Notes: generated from the sequence alone by a model not told the origin. DNA of 64,000 nt from UBA2365 sp964594045 (GCA_964594045.1 CAZQKR010000002.1:1-64000); one strand, 5' to 3'. Counted from the first letter of the stretch, positions 19,562 through 29,737 are shown. Made by a program: numbers and translations.

Positions 19562-20554
19562 TTATTTTTTTCCGAGGATCCCTTCGATGGCTTCCAGTTC
19601 GTCACCAGTAAAATCAAGGTGATCCAATGCCTTCAGGTTGTTGTTGAGCTGTTCCACAGAACTCGCCCCGACCAAAACCGAAGTCACCCGGTGATCCCTG
19701 AGCAGCCATGCGATCGCCATTTGAGCCAGGCTCTGCGATCTGGATGAGGCGATCTGGTCCAGGGATTGGATGACAGACAACATTTCAGTTGTGATCTGTT
19801 CCTTTTTCAGGAATCCATGTGGTTTCGAAGCCCTTGACCCGTTCGGAACTCCCTTGAGATATCGGTCTGTCAGCAATCCCTGGGCCAATGGTGAAAATGC
19901 GATACAGCCTATGCCCTCATCTTCGAGTACATTGAGCAGATCTTTTTCGACCCATCTGTCCAGCATGGAATATCTCGGTTGGTGGATCAGGCAGGGTGTG
20001 CCCATGCTTCTGAGTATTCGGGATGCTTCGAGTGCCTTGTCTGCCGGATAATTTGAAATACCCGCATACAGTGCTTTACCCAGTTTGACCGCTGTGTCCA
20101 GTGCAGCCATGGTTTCTTCCAGCGGGGTATCCGGATCCGGTCTGTGGGAATAGAAGATATCTACATAATCCAGCCCCAGTCTTTTAAGGCTTTGATCCAA
20201 ACTGGAAAGCATATATTTTCTTGAACCCCATTCACCATACGGACCTTCCCACATATAATATCCGGCTTTGGTGGAGATGATCATTTCATCCCGGTAAGCG
20301 CTGAGATCCCGTTTAAGAATTCTTCCGAAGTTTTCTTCTGCAGACCCGGGAGGCGGACCGTAATTGTTGGCCAGATCAAAATGTGTGACGCCGGCATCGA
20401 AAGCTCGGTGTATCATTTTCGCAGAGGTCTCAAAGTCATCCACTCCTCCGAAATTATGCCACAATCCCAGAGAAATAGCAGGCAACCTCAACCCGCTTCG
20501 TCCGCAACGGTTGTATATCATTTTTTGATAACGGTCTTTTGCTGGTATGATCAT
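19562..20554 (-). CDS. yghZ: Aldo/keto reductase, YghZ (L-glyceraldehyde 3-phosphate reductase) type
   Basis: The 330-residue cytoplasmic NADPH-dependent oxidoreductase has the AKR catalytic residues in order: Asp and Tyr in FDLANNYG (about 58-65), Lys in STKAGY (about 94), and His in YSHRPDPDTP (about 135). The NADPH-binding end is VLVGASSVEQLNNN. The motif NNYGPPPGSAEENFG and WEGPYGEWGSRKYMLSSLDQSL are characteristic of the YghZ/Gpr group, which reduces L-glyceraldehyde 3-phosphate and methylglyoxal. Specificity is assigned by family resemblance only. It is a single gene, with a TATCTTTA box about 20 nt upstream of the start. Confidence 0.93.
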   Translation of the reverse strand: MIIPAKDRYQKMIYNRCGRSGLRLPAISLGLWHNFGGVDDFETSAKMIHRAFDAGVTHFDLANNYGPPPGSAEENFGRILKRDLSAYRDEMIISTKAGYYMWEGPYGEWGSRKYMLSSLDQSLKRLGLDYVDIFYSHRPDPDTPLEETMAALDTAVKLGKALYAGISNYPADKALEASRILRSMGTPCLIHQPRYSMLDRWVEKDLLNVLEDEGIGCIAFSPLAQGLLTDRYLKGVPNGSRASKPHGFLKKEQITTEMLSVIQSLDQIASSRSQSLAQMAIAWLLRDHRVTSVLVGASSVEQLNNNLKALDHLDFTGDELEAIEGILGKK

Positions 20555-20687
20555 TTTTTTATGTTTTGAAGTATAAAGATATGGAAATTTCGGAGGAAAG
20601 AGTGGTCAATTTCCATTGAATAAAATCAACCCGGGCAAGATAGGGTTAAATGGTTCAAATATGGAGAAAACACCAAAATAGATTGTT

Positions 20688-23249
20688 TTATTCCTTTATG
20701 AATTTTTTTACATAATATTTTCCGTCCAGGTTGACCTTGACCAGGTAAACGCCTTTGTTGAATGATGAAACATCCAATTTCGTGGTATTTTCATTTTTTT
20801 GCATTATTTGTCCAAGGGAATTGTAAATTTCGATTTCGATCAGCTCTGCATCTGTCCTGATATCAACATTCAATGCTGTTTGTGCCGGGTTTGGGTAAAG
20901 GAGTATTGTGCTGTCTACACTCAGTTGATCTTTGATTGAAGTAAGGTCTTTCACGATTTCTATCAAATGATCTCCTGACATGAGTGTTAATGAAGTTTGC
21001 AAAATGCCATTATGATCTGTATGAATAGTAGAAACTATTTTTTCATTAACTTTGACGAAGTATGATCCGAAGGCCAAATCTGCCGCAAAAATTCCAATGG
21101 TTCTGCCGCCCTTTACCCGGCTATAAAAATGATACACCTTTCCGGTGTCTCCGTCACCTGAAAAGAAATAGAGGGTATCTTCCCAGTCAGTTCCCACCGA
21201 TTGACTGTTTTTCATTGCTACACCACCCGCAACTGAACCAACGGTATGATCCCCAATGCTTAGGGTATGTAAATAAACAACCGTATCGGAAATGGTTTGG
21301 GGTCTTACTTCAATTCTCCACTTTCCCGGTGAGTAGAAACTGGTGTCGGGGTTGACCAAAGGAGGATAATTCACCCCATCCACCCAGTATTCAAAGCCAA
21401 TTCCGCCAATCAATGTGGTGGTGGTACTGTCGGGCAATAAAGTACGGATCGCAAGATTTCCGTTCCCATTGGTCGCTGCATAATCCTTGCCACTGTAAGT
21501 TACAATATGCCCCGCAACCTCTGTACTCAAGATACTTCCACTCATAACCGGCTGGTTTACAAAATGCCCAACCCATTTAATGTCTCTTTGTTTTGTCAAA
21601 GTATTTTCCAGGTGAACATGGTCCAGCACTATTACCTTGTCAGGATTAAGATATAATAATCTCCTGCGAAACAATTTTAGCTTATCTGGATCGTAGGATA
21701 ACTGAGCATCTGAAATATGGTACGTATAGTTATTGCCCGCAGCATATTGAATCCACTTTCCTCTTTGATTCTGTGGTTTGAAAATATCGTTGTAATTCGA
21801 AAGCGCAATGGATTCAATCTGACCGCCATCATTTGAAGCAGGCTTTCCAAAACAGGTATAATTTTCAGTAGAATCATATACGCAAATAGTGTTGTGGGCA
21901 ATTGTCCGCTGATAATAGTTATTGTAATGGCTACCCCCATAAGTATCATAATATCCGGCATCAATGAGCAGCGGAGCATGTTTGAAAATGGTAAAAGAAT
22001 TATTGTCCCGGTGTTCATGGGCAGCCCGTTTGCTGGGAGAATTAAAAAAAGTGATCATAGCAGCATCTGCGTCCCATGAAGAACGGCTTACAGAAAGTCC
22101 CACCTTATCAGTCCACCAGTTAAATGGACTATTATGGTGAGCAACCACAGGCATGTTAAAATCCTTGTACAACAGTTTTGTGAATTTATCCATGGTATTA
22201 CCGGTAAAAGCCGGTTGGGAATAATACTGAGCCATCCACAAGCTACGCGGATCATTGAATATCCGGGCATGCAGATACATAACGCGATCGCCTGCCAGCC
22301 TTGTTTCACCGTCTCCCAGATGAATACATTTATTATTGGGTTGAATAAAATACACATATTGATTGATACTGTTCCGGACCCACGGCAGATCTGAATAAAA
22401 ATTCTTATCGGTTGCGATACGCATATTTTCGAAAAGTTGGAACTGATCCACCAGCGACCACATCGCATAGGCTGCGCCCCAGTTCCACCCGCCATCATCG
22501 TCCCGGTAATATGACCAAACCGGAATGAATCCGTCCATCAATTTGTCATAGATGGCCTGATACCATTGGACGACCGTGTCTTTCTGGAGACCGGTCAATC
22601 CTGAAGCATCATATAAGGTCAGCACATTTTGATTACAAAAAATAGTGTTCCAGGTATTGTGACTGGACACATAACTGTTCCCGGCTCCTGATAAAATATA
22701 GGTGTTCATAAATTCCCGGTTCATGCTGTAAAGCGATTGGGCCAATGAATCTCTCAGGGTTTTTGGGAAATCATCATAACACCAGTCAAGCAACAAATCG
22801 CCACTTGAACTCATTTGACGTAACAGATCTTCTTTGGGATACCAGTCCATTGTTTCAAAATCCGATGAATTAATTTTATGTATCAATTGCCGGGCAATAA
22901 AACGGCATCTTTTCAATTCAATCGGGTCGTTGGTCAATTTGAAGATCAAGACGGATAATTCTGATTGATTCCCTGCCCATGGCGAGTTCCAGTCCCAGGT
23001 CCAAAGGGTAGAATCTGAACCTAAAACATAAAGCTGCGGGTCATTGATCCACCAGTTGTTGTAGGCATATACTATGTTATTGAATGTGGTTTGACATTCA
23101 CCCGAAACCAGAATATTGGCCTTAAGCCAGGCAATTCTTGTTGAGTCGGTATAAATCCTGGGTCTATGGGCATTTATTGCCGGGTATTGGGCAAAGGTAA
23201 ATAACGCTATTGCACATAATAAAAAACCGAGTATTGTCCTTTTGGTCAT
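20688..23249 (-). CDS. Heparinase II/III-like secreted polysaccharide lyase with T9SS sorting domain
   Basis: The 853-residue product has a signal peptide (about 1-20). An alpha-helical toroid-like region rich in Trp and Asp follows (about 30-370), then the heparinase II/III-like beta domain with AAHEHRDNNSFTIF near residue 408 and YYQRTIAHNTICVYDS. The C-terminal 75-80 residues (LLYPNPAQTALNVDIR... to GVYLVKVNLDGKYYVKKFIKE) are a type A T9SS sorting domain. It should therefore cross the outer membrane and be released or anchored on the surface. It probably depolymerises an acidic polysaccharide by beta-elimination; the substrate (alginate, glycosaminoglycan or other) is not resolvable. No SusC/SusD pair is adjacent. 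Confidence 0.92.
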   Translation of the reverse strand: MTKRTILGFLLCAIALFTFAQYPAINAHRPRIYTDSTRIAWLKANILVSGECQTTFNNIVYAYNNWWINDPQLYVLGSDSTLWTWDWNSPWAGNQSELSVLIFKLTNDPIELKRCRFIARQLIHKINSSDFETMDWYPKEDLLRQMSSSGDLLLDWCYDDFPKTLRDSLAQSLYSMNREFMNTYILSGAGNSYVSSHNTWNTIFCNQNVLTLYDASGLTGLQKDTVVQWYQAIYDKLMDGFIPVWSYYRDDDGGWNWGAAYAMWSLVDQFQLFENMRIATDKNFYSDLPWVRNSINQYVYFIQPNNKCIHLGDGETRLAGDRVMYLHARIFNDPRSLWMAQYYSQPAFTGNTMDKFTKLLYKDFNMPVVAHHNSPFNWWTDKVGLSVSRSSWDADAAMITFFNSPSKRAAHEHRDNNSFTIFKHAPLLIDAGYYDTYGGSHYNNYYQRTIAHNTICVYDSTENYTCFGKPASNDGGQIESIALSNYNDIFKPQNQRGKWIQYAAGNNYTYHISDAQLSYDPDKLKLFRRRLLYLNPDKVIVLDHVHLENTLTKQRDIKWVGHFVNQPVMSGSILSTEVAGHIVTYSGKDYAATNGNGNLAIRTLLPDSTTTTLIGGIGFEYWVDGVNYPPLVNPDTSFYSPGKWRIEVRPQTISDTVVYLHTLSIGDHTVGSVAGGVAMKNSQSVGTDWEDTLYFFSGDGDTGKVYHFYSRVKGGRTIGIFAADLAFGSYFVKVNEKIVSTIHTDHNGILQTSLTLMSGDHLIEIVKDLTSIKDQLSVDSTILLYPNPAQTALNVDIRTDAELIEIEIYNSLGQIMQKNENTTKLDVSSFNKGVYLVKVNLDGKYYVKKFIKE

Positions 23250-23299
23250 TTCTGGGTTTTTAGGGTTGTTTCATTTCAGCATTTTTCATTTCTATTGGT

Positions 23300-23333
23300 T
23301 AAAGATAATAGTTTGGATTTGACCGTATACAAA
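23300..23333 (-). promoter_or_regulatory. Candidate promoter of the heparinase-like gene
   Basis: On the minus strand TATCTTTA (complement of 23300-23307) resembles the -7 box TAnnTTTG. TTTG (complement of 23330-23333) lies 22 nt upstream of it. It is about 50 nt before the start codon. Confidence 0.4.
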
Positions 23334-23395
23334 AGCTTAAACATTATTGCTGATCAATACGTCTATCCGGCGTTTATAAATAATTTATTATATAC

Positions 23396-23417
23396 ACTGA
23401 GATCCTGTTTTTGGCAA
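23396..23417. repeat. Dispersed 22-bp repeat, copy 1
   Basis: The 22 bp starting ACTGAGATCC and ending TTGGCAA are identical to 29885-29906. Weaker similarity continues for about 25 bp on the right (CTTGCTA then GTTATT). It lies between the heparinase-like gene and the NAD(P)-binding protein gene. Confidence 0.75.
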
Positions 23418-23546
23418 AACCTTGCTAACGGTTCGCTGTTATTCAATCTGTCCCTATTTCTTTTTTTACCCGGGAAAAAATTAAGGACGATGACATTCAG
23501 CTATTCCAAAATTTATACCCAACAGCTACTGTCTGTATCATCTTTT

Positions 23547-24182
23547 TTATTCTTTGCAAATAGAGCTGAATCCTGACTGATCAGACAATAAGCTATCTAC
23601 CAGATACTGAGCTGCATCGGATCTTGATATAGTATTGTTGGGCAAGATTCCTGAGTTTTGAATGATTATTTTACCGGTTGCCAGGCCGTCGGTTAACCCC
23701 ACAGGTCTGATGATATGAAATTCAAAACCACTGTTCACAATAGTTTCTTCCTGAAGTTCATGGTCTTTCATCGCATTACTGATGAGTACTTTACAGATCA
23801 GTTTGGAGAACCAATTTAACTGTGTCCAGCTTTCGCCAACACCTAATGCGCTTACCACATGGATTTTACAGGTTGCTGAAAGTTTGTTCAATACATCAAT
23901 AATGTTTTTCGTCCCTTTTGACCGGATATCGGATTTTCTCAAATCTCTACTCCCCAAAGCTATTACAACATCGGTAAAATGATTAGCCATAAATGCTGGT
24001 TCTATATCGTCTTTGTCAAGCACGTTGCCAAAGATCAATTTTGTAGTTTGTGTTTTAATTTTTTCTTCAGAACCCTGTCTTACAAAAGCAAAATGCTGAA
24101 TATCATTTACACTCAATTTCTGGCAAATTTGTTGACCCGTTTTGCCAGTCGCTCCAAAAACTATTACTTTTCTGTTTTTCAT
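23547..24182 (-). CDS. NAD(P)-binding (atypical SDR / NmrA-like) protein
   Basis: The 211-residue protein has an N-terminal Rossmann motif VIVFGATGKTGQQI (about 5-18), the atypical SDR glycine pattern GxxGxxG. Internal features are VVIALGSRDL and HVVSALGVGESW, with a long stretch resembling flavin reductase/biliverdin reductase B and NmrA-like proteins (FEFHIIRPVGLTDG). It likely binds NAD(P)H in the cytoplasm. The substrate is unknown, and the canonical YxxxK pair of classical SDRs is not present. It lies in a run of small same-strand accessory genes separated by repeats. Confidence 0.85.
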   Translation of the reverse strand: MKNRKVIVFGATGKTGQQICQKLSVNDIQHFAFVRQGSEEKIKTQTTKLIFGNVLDKDDIEPAFMANHFTDVVIALGSRDLRKSDIRSKGTKNIIDVLNKLSATCKIHVVSALGVGESWTQLNWFSKLICKVLISNAMKDHELQEETIVNSGFEFHIIRPVGLTDGLATGKIIIQNSGILPNNTISRSDAAQYLVDSLLSDQSGFSSICKE

Positions 24183-24359
24183 ATTTACTATTTTTAATCA
24201 AAAGTCTTTTTTCTGCAATGAATGTGATCGACTGTTTATAAGCGTAATCGGGAAATCAAGGCCTTTCCCATCCATTAACTACACCGGTTATTATTTGATA
24301 TTTGCTTCAAATTCAACGGATGAACCTTTATTATGTTTATGAATTAATGGCAGTAGTTT

Positions 24360-25529
24360 TTATTTTCTGACAGTAATATATTTTCTCAAATCTGAATGGA
24401 GAATATCGTATAGCTCCTTTTCATTTGTGGAATCAGTTTCTGCGAAAACAAAGCCGAATAACGGATATCTGTGAAAATCTACTTGTCTGATTGATAAGGG
24501 CTTTTCAAAATCATCAGCAAGTGCTTTATAATCAAATTCAGCAATATCAGCAGGTTTAATTCCTGAATTGTTATCTAAAACCATGACGCTGAATATTTTA
24601 TTTTCCTTGTCCCGGAAAATAGTTTCCCAATCGGGGCTGGCATTTTCAAAATAGTATTTATAGGGATTAAGCCCCAAAGCAATTCCCGCCAGGTCACCTG
24701 TAGTACACCAACCTCCAAAACGGAGCGGGTTGATTTCAATGGGAACGATTTTACCGTTTTGATCAATTCTTACCTCTGCATGAGCCGGAAAATTGGTCAA
24801 ATTGAGTTTTTTACCAATTTTGCCTAAAAACTGTTCCAATTCAGCTTTATGTTGGTTGACAATGGATTTAGAAGTTGAATAAACTCTGTCCCTTGTATCT
24901 GTGGCGGATGAAAAAAGGTGATGTAATACATTTAATAAGACCACCTCGCCCCTTTCATTATGATAATAATCGATGGCATATTCTTCGCCCTGAATAAATT
25001 CCTCAAGAATAAAACAGGCAGTGTCAAGTACATTTTTGGGAAAAATATTTATAGAATTTTGCGACATTATTTCCTCTTTTGCCTTAATCCAGTCGTTTTC
25101 ATCTTTTACGACATAGACGCCAAGACTTAAGAAACCAACGGACGGTTTAATGACGAATGGAAATGACCATTCGTCAATAGCTATATCCCGAATGTTTTCA
25201 ATCTTGATTTTCCGGAACTTAAAATCCGGAAATATGGCTTTGATCTGCTCCCTGAATGCTGCCTTGTCTTTGAGGATATTGATCTGTTTTGACAATTCAC
25301 TTTCCCCAATGTGCTCATAAATCCAAGCAAGGGCATTTTCGGAATTGGAATATATCGGTTGAGAAGGGTTATCTTTTAAGCTTGCTATGGCTTCTTCTTC
25401 GCTCATCCAATTTAAGGAAGTATCCCGTACCAATTCTTTAGCCGATTTTATTGCAACTATCGGATAGTTATTTTCTTTTATGGTGTCGATCAAAAAACCG
25501 GAAACATATGGTTTATCTATCAGGTACAT
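24360..25529 (-). CDS. ATP-grasp domain protein
   Basis: The 389-residue product has an ATP-grasp fold. There is a pre-ATP-grasp region (about 1-100), then FPFVIKPSVGFLSLGVYVV (about 137-155, nucleotide-binding lysine and flexible loop), FILEEFIQGEEYAIDYYHNERGEVV (about 195-220) and the metal-binding VPIEINPLRFGGWCTTGD (about 275-292). ATP-grasp ligases join a carboxylate, through acyl-phosphate, to an amine or thiol. Resemblance to carnosine synthase or biotin carboxylase-like stand-alone ATP-grasps is general, so no substrate is proposed. No peptide-precursor gene lies beside it. Confidence 0.88.
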   Translation of the reverse strand: MYLIDKPYVSGFLIDTIKENNYPIVAIKSAKELVRDTSLNWMSEEEAIASLKDNPSQPIYSNSENALAWIYEHIGESELSKQINILKDKAAFREQIKAIFPDFKFRKIKIENIRDIAIDEWSFPFVIKPSVGFLSLGVYVVKDENDWIKAKEEIMSQNSINIFPKNVLDTACFILEEFIQGEEYAIDYYHNERGEVVLLNVLHHLFSSATDTRDRVYSTSKSIVNQHKAELEQFLGKIGKKLNLTNFPAHAEVRIDQNGKIVPIEINPLRFGGWCTTGDLAGIALGLNPYKYYFENASPDWETIFRDKENKIFSVMVLDNNSGIKPADIAEFDYKALADDFEKPLSIRQVDFHRYPLFGFVFAETDSTNEKELYDILHSDLRKYITVRK

Positions 25530-25610
25530 TTTTAATCTCTATTTTTTGATTTTTGTCAAAATTACCTCCAGTGTTTTACAACTACCCAAAGGTTTCGTAA
25601 GGTTACAATT

Positions 25611-26087
25611 TCATTTTAGTTCTGAAAGAATTAACTTTTTCTGTTTCATTGTATTCTTCATCGCCTTTTCTCTGACTTTAGGGTCATCGCTGTTGATAAG
25701 TTCAAAATATTCAACGGGAACAATCTGCCATGATAAACCATATTTGTCTTTACACCACCCACAAGCACTCTCTTCTCCCCCGTTTGCGGTCAAAGCATCC
25801 CAATAGTAATCAACCTCTGACTGGTCTATACAATTAATAACAAACGAAATTGATTCATTAAACTTGAAGAATGGGCCAGCAGCTAAAATACTGAACTCTA
25901 GACCGGCAATTACCATAACCGCTGTTTCAAAGTAGTCCTGACCACCCAGTTCTCTTGCTTCCTCAGAATTCTCATATCGGTGATATTCTGTCATTTTACC
26001 ATCCTTGAAAATAGAAAGATAATAGTCAACTACTGCTTTTGCATCTTTGTCAACCCAAAGACAAGGTGTTATTTTTTGTGTGATCAT
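25611..26087 (-). CDS. VOC-superfamily PhnB-like protein (3-dmu-9_3-mt domain)
   Basis: The 158-residue protein matches the family named '3-demethylubiquinone-9 3-methyltransferase' domain, a vicinal oxygen chelate fold. It begins ITQKITPCLWVDKDAKAVVDYYLSIF and contains FKFNESISFVINC and the C-terminal CGWCKDKYGLSWQIVP. Despite the name these proteins are not shown to be methyltransferases, and their role is unknown. It is likely a cytoplasmic dimer. It sits between an ATP-grasp gene and a palindromic repeat copy. Confidence 0.9.
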   Translation of the reverse strand: MITQKITPCLWVDKDAKAVVDYYLSIFKDGKMTEYHRYENSEEARELGGQDYFETAVMVIAGLEFSILAAGPFFKFNESISFVINCIDQSEVDYYWDALTANGGEESACGWCKDKYGLSWQIVPVEYFELINSDDPKVREKAMKNTMKQKKLILSELK

Positions 26088-26129
26088 ATCAGTTTTTATT
26101 CAAGTTTTTTTTACGCTCCAGTACAAGCT

Positions 26130-26256
26130 AGATTCGTCAGTACTTTCAATGCTTTTTAGTGCTGATAAGCTTGCCTGACAAGTGCTGACATACTAAGTAT
26201 CGTCAGTTTTCGTCAGTAATTTGTTAGCAAGCCTTAAGATACATTTTAAGACAACT
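26130..26256 (+). repeat. Dispersed palindromic repeat family R1, copy A
   Basis: Shares with copies at 29738-29876 and 63000-63115 (inverted) the order GCTGAYAAGCYTG, then CATCGTCAG/TATCGTCAG, then CGTCAGTAATTTG, then TTAAGATACATTTT and AGACAAC. It can fold into an imperfect hairpin through GCTGA/TCAGC-type arms. It lies downstream of the VPS10-like gene. Confidence 0.75.
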
Positions 26257-26276
26257 TCATTAACATAATTGTAGTC

Positions 26277-29200
26277 TTAATCTAATATTGGTGGCACACC
26301 AGCATCCAGTAATTTCTTTTCCAGGGCAGGAATATCCACCGTTGTAAAAGCATATATGGCAGGTTTCAATTTACTAAAGTGCGCTATAGCCATATCCAGA
26401 CTTTCCATGTGCATTTTTGTGGGACCATAAGTGGTACTAAAACCTCTTTGTGCAACCGACAATCTATCAGAAACAGATTTTACATCTTTCTCTCCTATTT
26501 CTCTTTTTGAAGCATTTCCGTTTAGTTTTTGTTCAAGAGATTGCATCCTGATCTTTAAATCACTGATCTCTTTTTCTATCTCACCCGGCTCCTTTGCCAC
26601 ATATAATGTCGCTTTTTCTAATGCAACCAGCTTTTTTGACGCTTTTTCAAAATTACTTATAGTAATATCGAATTCCATTTTGAAAGATTTCAAACTTTCA
26701 AGATAGGTGTCAACCGAATTTTGCATCGGATTTTTCAGTACATTTTCCTTGATCGTCTCCACTTCAAAAGTTTGTGGTTGCGATAAAGGTGTTATTTCTC
26801 CTTTCACATTGGCATACATAGTTACTGTGTAAGTTCCTGCAGCGGCAAAAGTACCGGAACGGGATTCAAATGGATTATCGCTGATTTTATCACTGGAAAC
26901 AGACGTTACAAGAGGTAGTCTTAAATTCCAGGAGACTCTGTTGAAACCTTTTTTGTAAGGAGCATGAATTCGTGTTACAAAATTACCCTTACTGTCTGTG
27001 ATGACTAAAACTACCCATGCATTTTGCTCATTTTTTTCCTGATCCAAAATATCCCAACCCGGAAACGGAATATCTTTATTTTCTTTCTTTAATGCTTTCT
27101 CTTTTTTCTGACGAATATCCTTCAAACTTTTAAAATCAGCGGGCAAATAATAGGTAAACAAAGCACCAAAATCCGGATTGGGAGCTCTGTAATAACTTTC
27201 TCCCTGGGTCGAAGTACCGTCACTTACGGGTCTGTATTGCAAAGCCTTTCTGGGTTTGAAAAATATTAGATTCTCCGGAGATGTTTTTTTTATTGCCCGC
27301 AAAGGGCTGTAATCGTCTAAAATGTAAATACCACGCCCAAAAGAAGCTGCCACCAGATCACTTTCAATTTTTTGTATCACCAAATCCCGAAACGAAATAG
27401 TTGGCAATCCTTCTGAAAACTTTACCCATTCTTCTCCCTGATCCAGAGACATATAAATTCCATATTCCGTTGCCAAAAACATTAAATCCGGATTGATATG
27501 ATCCTGTACAATTCTCCAGACTAAAGTATTTTCAGGTAAACCTTTTATAATAGGGTGCCAGGTTGTTCCACCATTGGTACTTTTTAATAAATACGGTTTA
27601 TAATCACCATATTTATGATTATCCAGAGCTACATAAACTGTGTTGGCATCATGCAAATCGGCTTTAATATCATTTACAAAAGCTGTTGCAGGCACTTTTG
27701 GCAAACTGGAAACCAAAACTTTTGTCCAGGTACTTCCTCCATTTTTAGTGTATTGGATAATGCCATCATCCGTTCCGGCATATAATATATTTTCATCGAG
27801 AGGAGATTCTGAGAGTGAAGTGATGGTATTATAAGTTGACATAGCCCAAAGATCCCATGCAGCATCCCAGCTTTTCAGTTTTCCCATTATGGGTAAAGAG
27901 ATCCGCTCTTCATTTTTAGTCAAATCTTTCGAAACAGGAGTCCAGCTATCTCCTCTGTCGTCTGATCTCCAAACCCGTTGCGTACCAAAATAAAGACGTT
28001 TTGGATCGTGATTGCTGACCAGGACAGGCGAATCCCAATTATTGCGTTCGTAAGGTTCATCAATGCCTTCCTGTGGTTTAATAAAAACAGCTTCTCCGGT
28101 AGTTCTATCCACGCGATGTAAATTTCCCTGCTGGGATTGGGCATACACAATATCCGGATTTCCGGGTTCTGTAGCAGGTTGATGACCATCTCCACCCAAC
28201 AATACAAACCAGTCCGAATTGGTAATTCCATCTGTTCTGATGGTTCTTGACGGACCTCCCTGCGAACTATTGTCCTGAGTTCCTCCAAATACATTGTAAA
28301 AAGGTTTGGCATTATCTACAGCCACTTTATAAAACTGGGTGACAGGCAAATTATTTACAAATTTCCATGTTTTGGTATCATCAAACGATTCGTATATTCC
28401 TCCATCGGTTCCAACCATCAAATAATCGGGATCATTGGCTTTGAAAGTCAAGGAATGATTATCGACATGTTTATTGTTTTCATTCATTCTGTAAAACGTT
28501 TTACCGCCATCATCAGAAACCTGTACAAGCACATCCATCAAATAAATTTTATCAAATACATGTGGAGATGCCACTAATTCCTGGTAGTAATGGGGGCCGG
28601 TACCGCCTGAAACCACGTCAGACATTTTTGTCCAGCTTGCACCTTGATCATCCGAACGATAGATCGCTCCTTTTCTTCGATCCAATTCGATCGCTGCATA
28701 CAAAACATCCGGATCAATTGGCGAAATGGCTAAGCCTATTTTACCCATTTCTGATTTTGGTAAACCCGTTTTTAATTGATTCCAGCTTTCTCCTCCATCG
28801 GTACTTTTATAAATTGCTGTTCCTTCTCCGCCACCCACATAAGCCGCTACGGTTCTGTGACGTTGCCAGGTTGCAGCATATAATATTTTTTCATTCCCGG
28901 GATCCATGACCAGATCGGTCACACCTGTCCATTCGTTACTGCTCAGAACCAGTTTCCAGGTAGTCCCGCCATCGTTCGTTTTGTACAAACCACGTTCTCC
29001 GCCTGAACTCCAGAGTGGTCCCTGGGAAGCCACCCAAACCTCATCGGGATTTTTAGGATTCACAATAATTTTAGAGATGTGTTCCGATTTTTTCAAACCT
29101 TTGTTTTTCCAGCTTTTGCCACCATCATAGCTCACATACACACCATGTCCTATTCCTACATGTCTTCCACCCACATTTTCACCGGTTCCCAGCCAGACTG

Positions 29201-29519
29201 TTGAAGAATTACCAGGGTCTAGCGTAATACATCCTGTTGAATAAAAGGATTCGTTATCGGTTAAGGGTTGCCAGGTTGTCCCTGAATTTTCTGTTTTCCA
29301 GACACCTCCGGAACCAACCGCCACATACCAGACATTTTGGTTGTTTGGATCTATGACAATATCGGCAATTCTTCCTGACATAAATGCAGGACCAATACTT
29401 CTGAAAGATAAACCGGTTATGCTGGTATCTTGTATTGTTTGTTGTTTGTCCTGTGCTTTTGCTGAAAAGAAAAAACAGCTTATGAAGCATAGAATGAGTA
29501 ACTTCTTTGAAATAGTCAT
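26277..29519 (-). CDS. Exported VPS10/BNR-type beta-propeller protein (sialidase-like fold)
   Basis: The 1080-residue protein has a signal peptide (about 1-22, ending SAKAQ). The first 730 residues contain repeated Asp-box-like turns (SxDxGxxW: KTENSGTTWQPL, SYDGGKSWKN, KSTDGGESWNQL, SDDQGASWTKM, SMSLDQGEEWVKF), giving one or two beta-propellers as in VPS10/sortilin-like and BNR proteins common in Bacteroidota. A middle beta domain follows (about 800-910, LVITDSKGNFVTRIHAPYKKGFNRVSWNL), then a helical, Lys/Glu-rich C-terminal part. There is no T9SS sorting domain, so it is probably periplasmic or secreted by another signal. True glycosidase activity is unproven, because Asp-boxes alone are structural. 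Confidence 0.9.
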   Translation of the reverse strand: MTISKKLLILCFISCFFFSAKAQDKQQTIQDTSITGLSFRSIGPAFMSGRIADIVIDPNNQNVWYVAVGSGGVWKTENSGTTWQPLTDNESFYSTGCITLDPGNSSTVWLGTGENVGGRHVGIGHGVYVSYDGGKSWKNKGLKKSEHISKIIVNPKNPDEVWVASQGPLWSSGGERGLYKTNDGGTTWKLVLSSNEWTGVTDLVMDPGNEKILYAATWQRHRTVAAYVGGGEGTAIYKSTDGGESWNQLKTGLPKSEMGKIGLAISPIDPDVLYAAIELDRRKGAIYRSDDQGASWTKMSDVVSGGTGPHYYQELVASPHVFDKIYLMDVLVQVSDDGGKTFYRMNENNKHVDNHSLTFKANDPDYLMVGTDGGIYESFDDTKTWKFVNNLPVTQFYKVAVDNAKPFYNVFGGTQDNSSQGGPSRTIRTDGITNSDWFVLLGGDGHQPATEPGNPDIVYAQSQQGNLHRVDRTTGEAVFIKPQEGIDEPYERNNWDSPVLVSNHDPKRLYFGTQRVWRSDDRGDSWTPVSKDLTKNEERISLPIMGKLKSWDAAWDLWAMSTYNTITSLSESPLDENILYAGTDDGIIQYTKNGGSTWTKVLVSSLPKVPATAFVNDIKADLHDANTVYVALDNHKYGDYKPYLLKSTNGGTTWHPIIKGLPENTLVWRIVQDHINPDLMFLATEYGIYMSLDQGEEWVKFSEGLPTISFRDLVIQKIESDLVAASFGRGIYILDDYSPLRAIKKTSPENLIFFKPRKALQYRPVSDGTSTQGESYYRAPNPDFGALFTYYLPADFKSLKDIRQKKEKALKKENKDIPFPGWDILDQEKNEQNAWVVLVITDSKGNFVTRIHAPYKKGFNRVSWNLRLPLVTSVSSDKISDNPFESRSGTFAAAGTYTVTMYANVKGEITPLSQPQTFEVETIKENVLKNPMQNSVDTYLESLKSFKMEFDITISNFEKASKKLVALEKATLYVAKEPGEIEKEISDLKIRMQSLEQKLNGNASKREIGEKDVKSVSDRLSVAQRGFSTTYGPTKMHMESLDMAIAHFSKLKPAIYAFTTVDIPALEKKLLDAGVPPILD

Positions 29520-29737
29520 TTGATTTTTTTTACCAAATTTAACTATTTATACATTAGATAATAAGGTTTTTAATAAAATGCAGTTGTTAAAAATACATTG
29601 AACATGTTTAAAATTATGGTCATCGCGAAAATAACTGATCGATCCTGTAGGGTGAATATCCGGTAGATATTCAAGGGATTAACCACGACGTGATGGGATG
29701 GCCGGGAAAGTCAGGGCGAACCGCTTTTTTGATCTGA

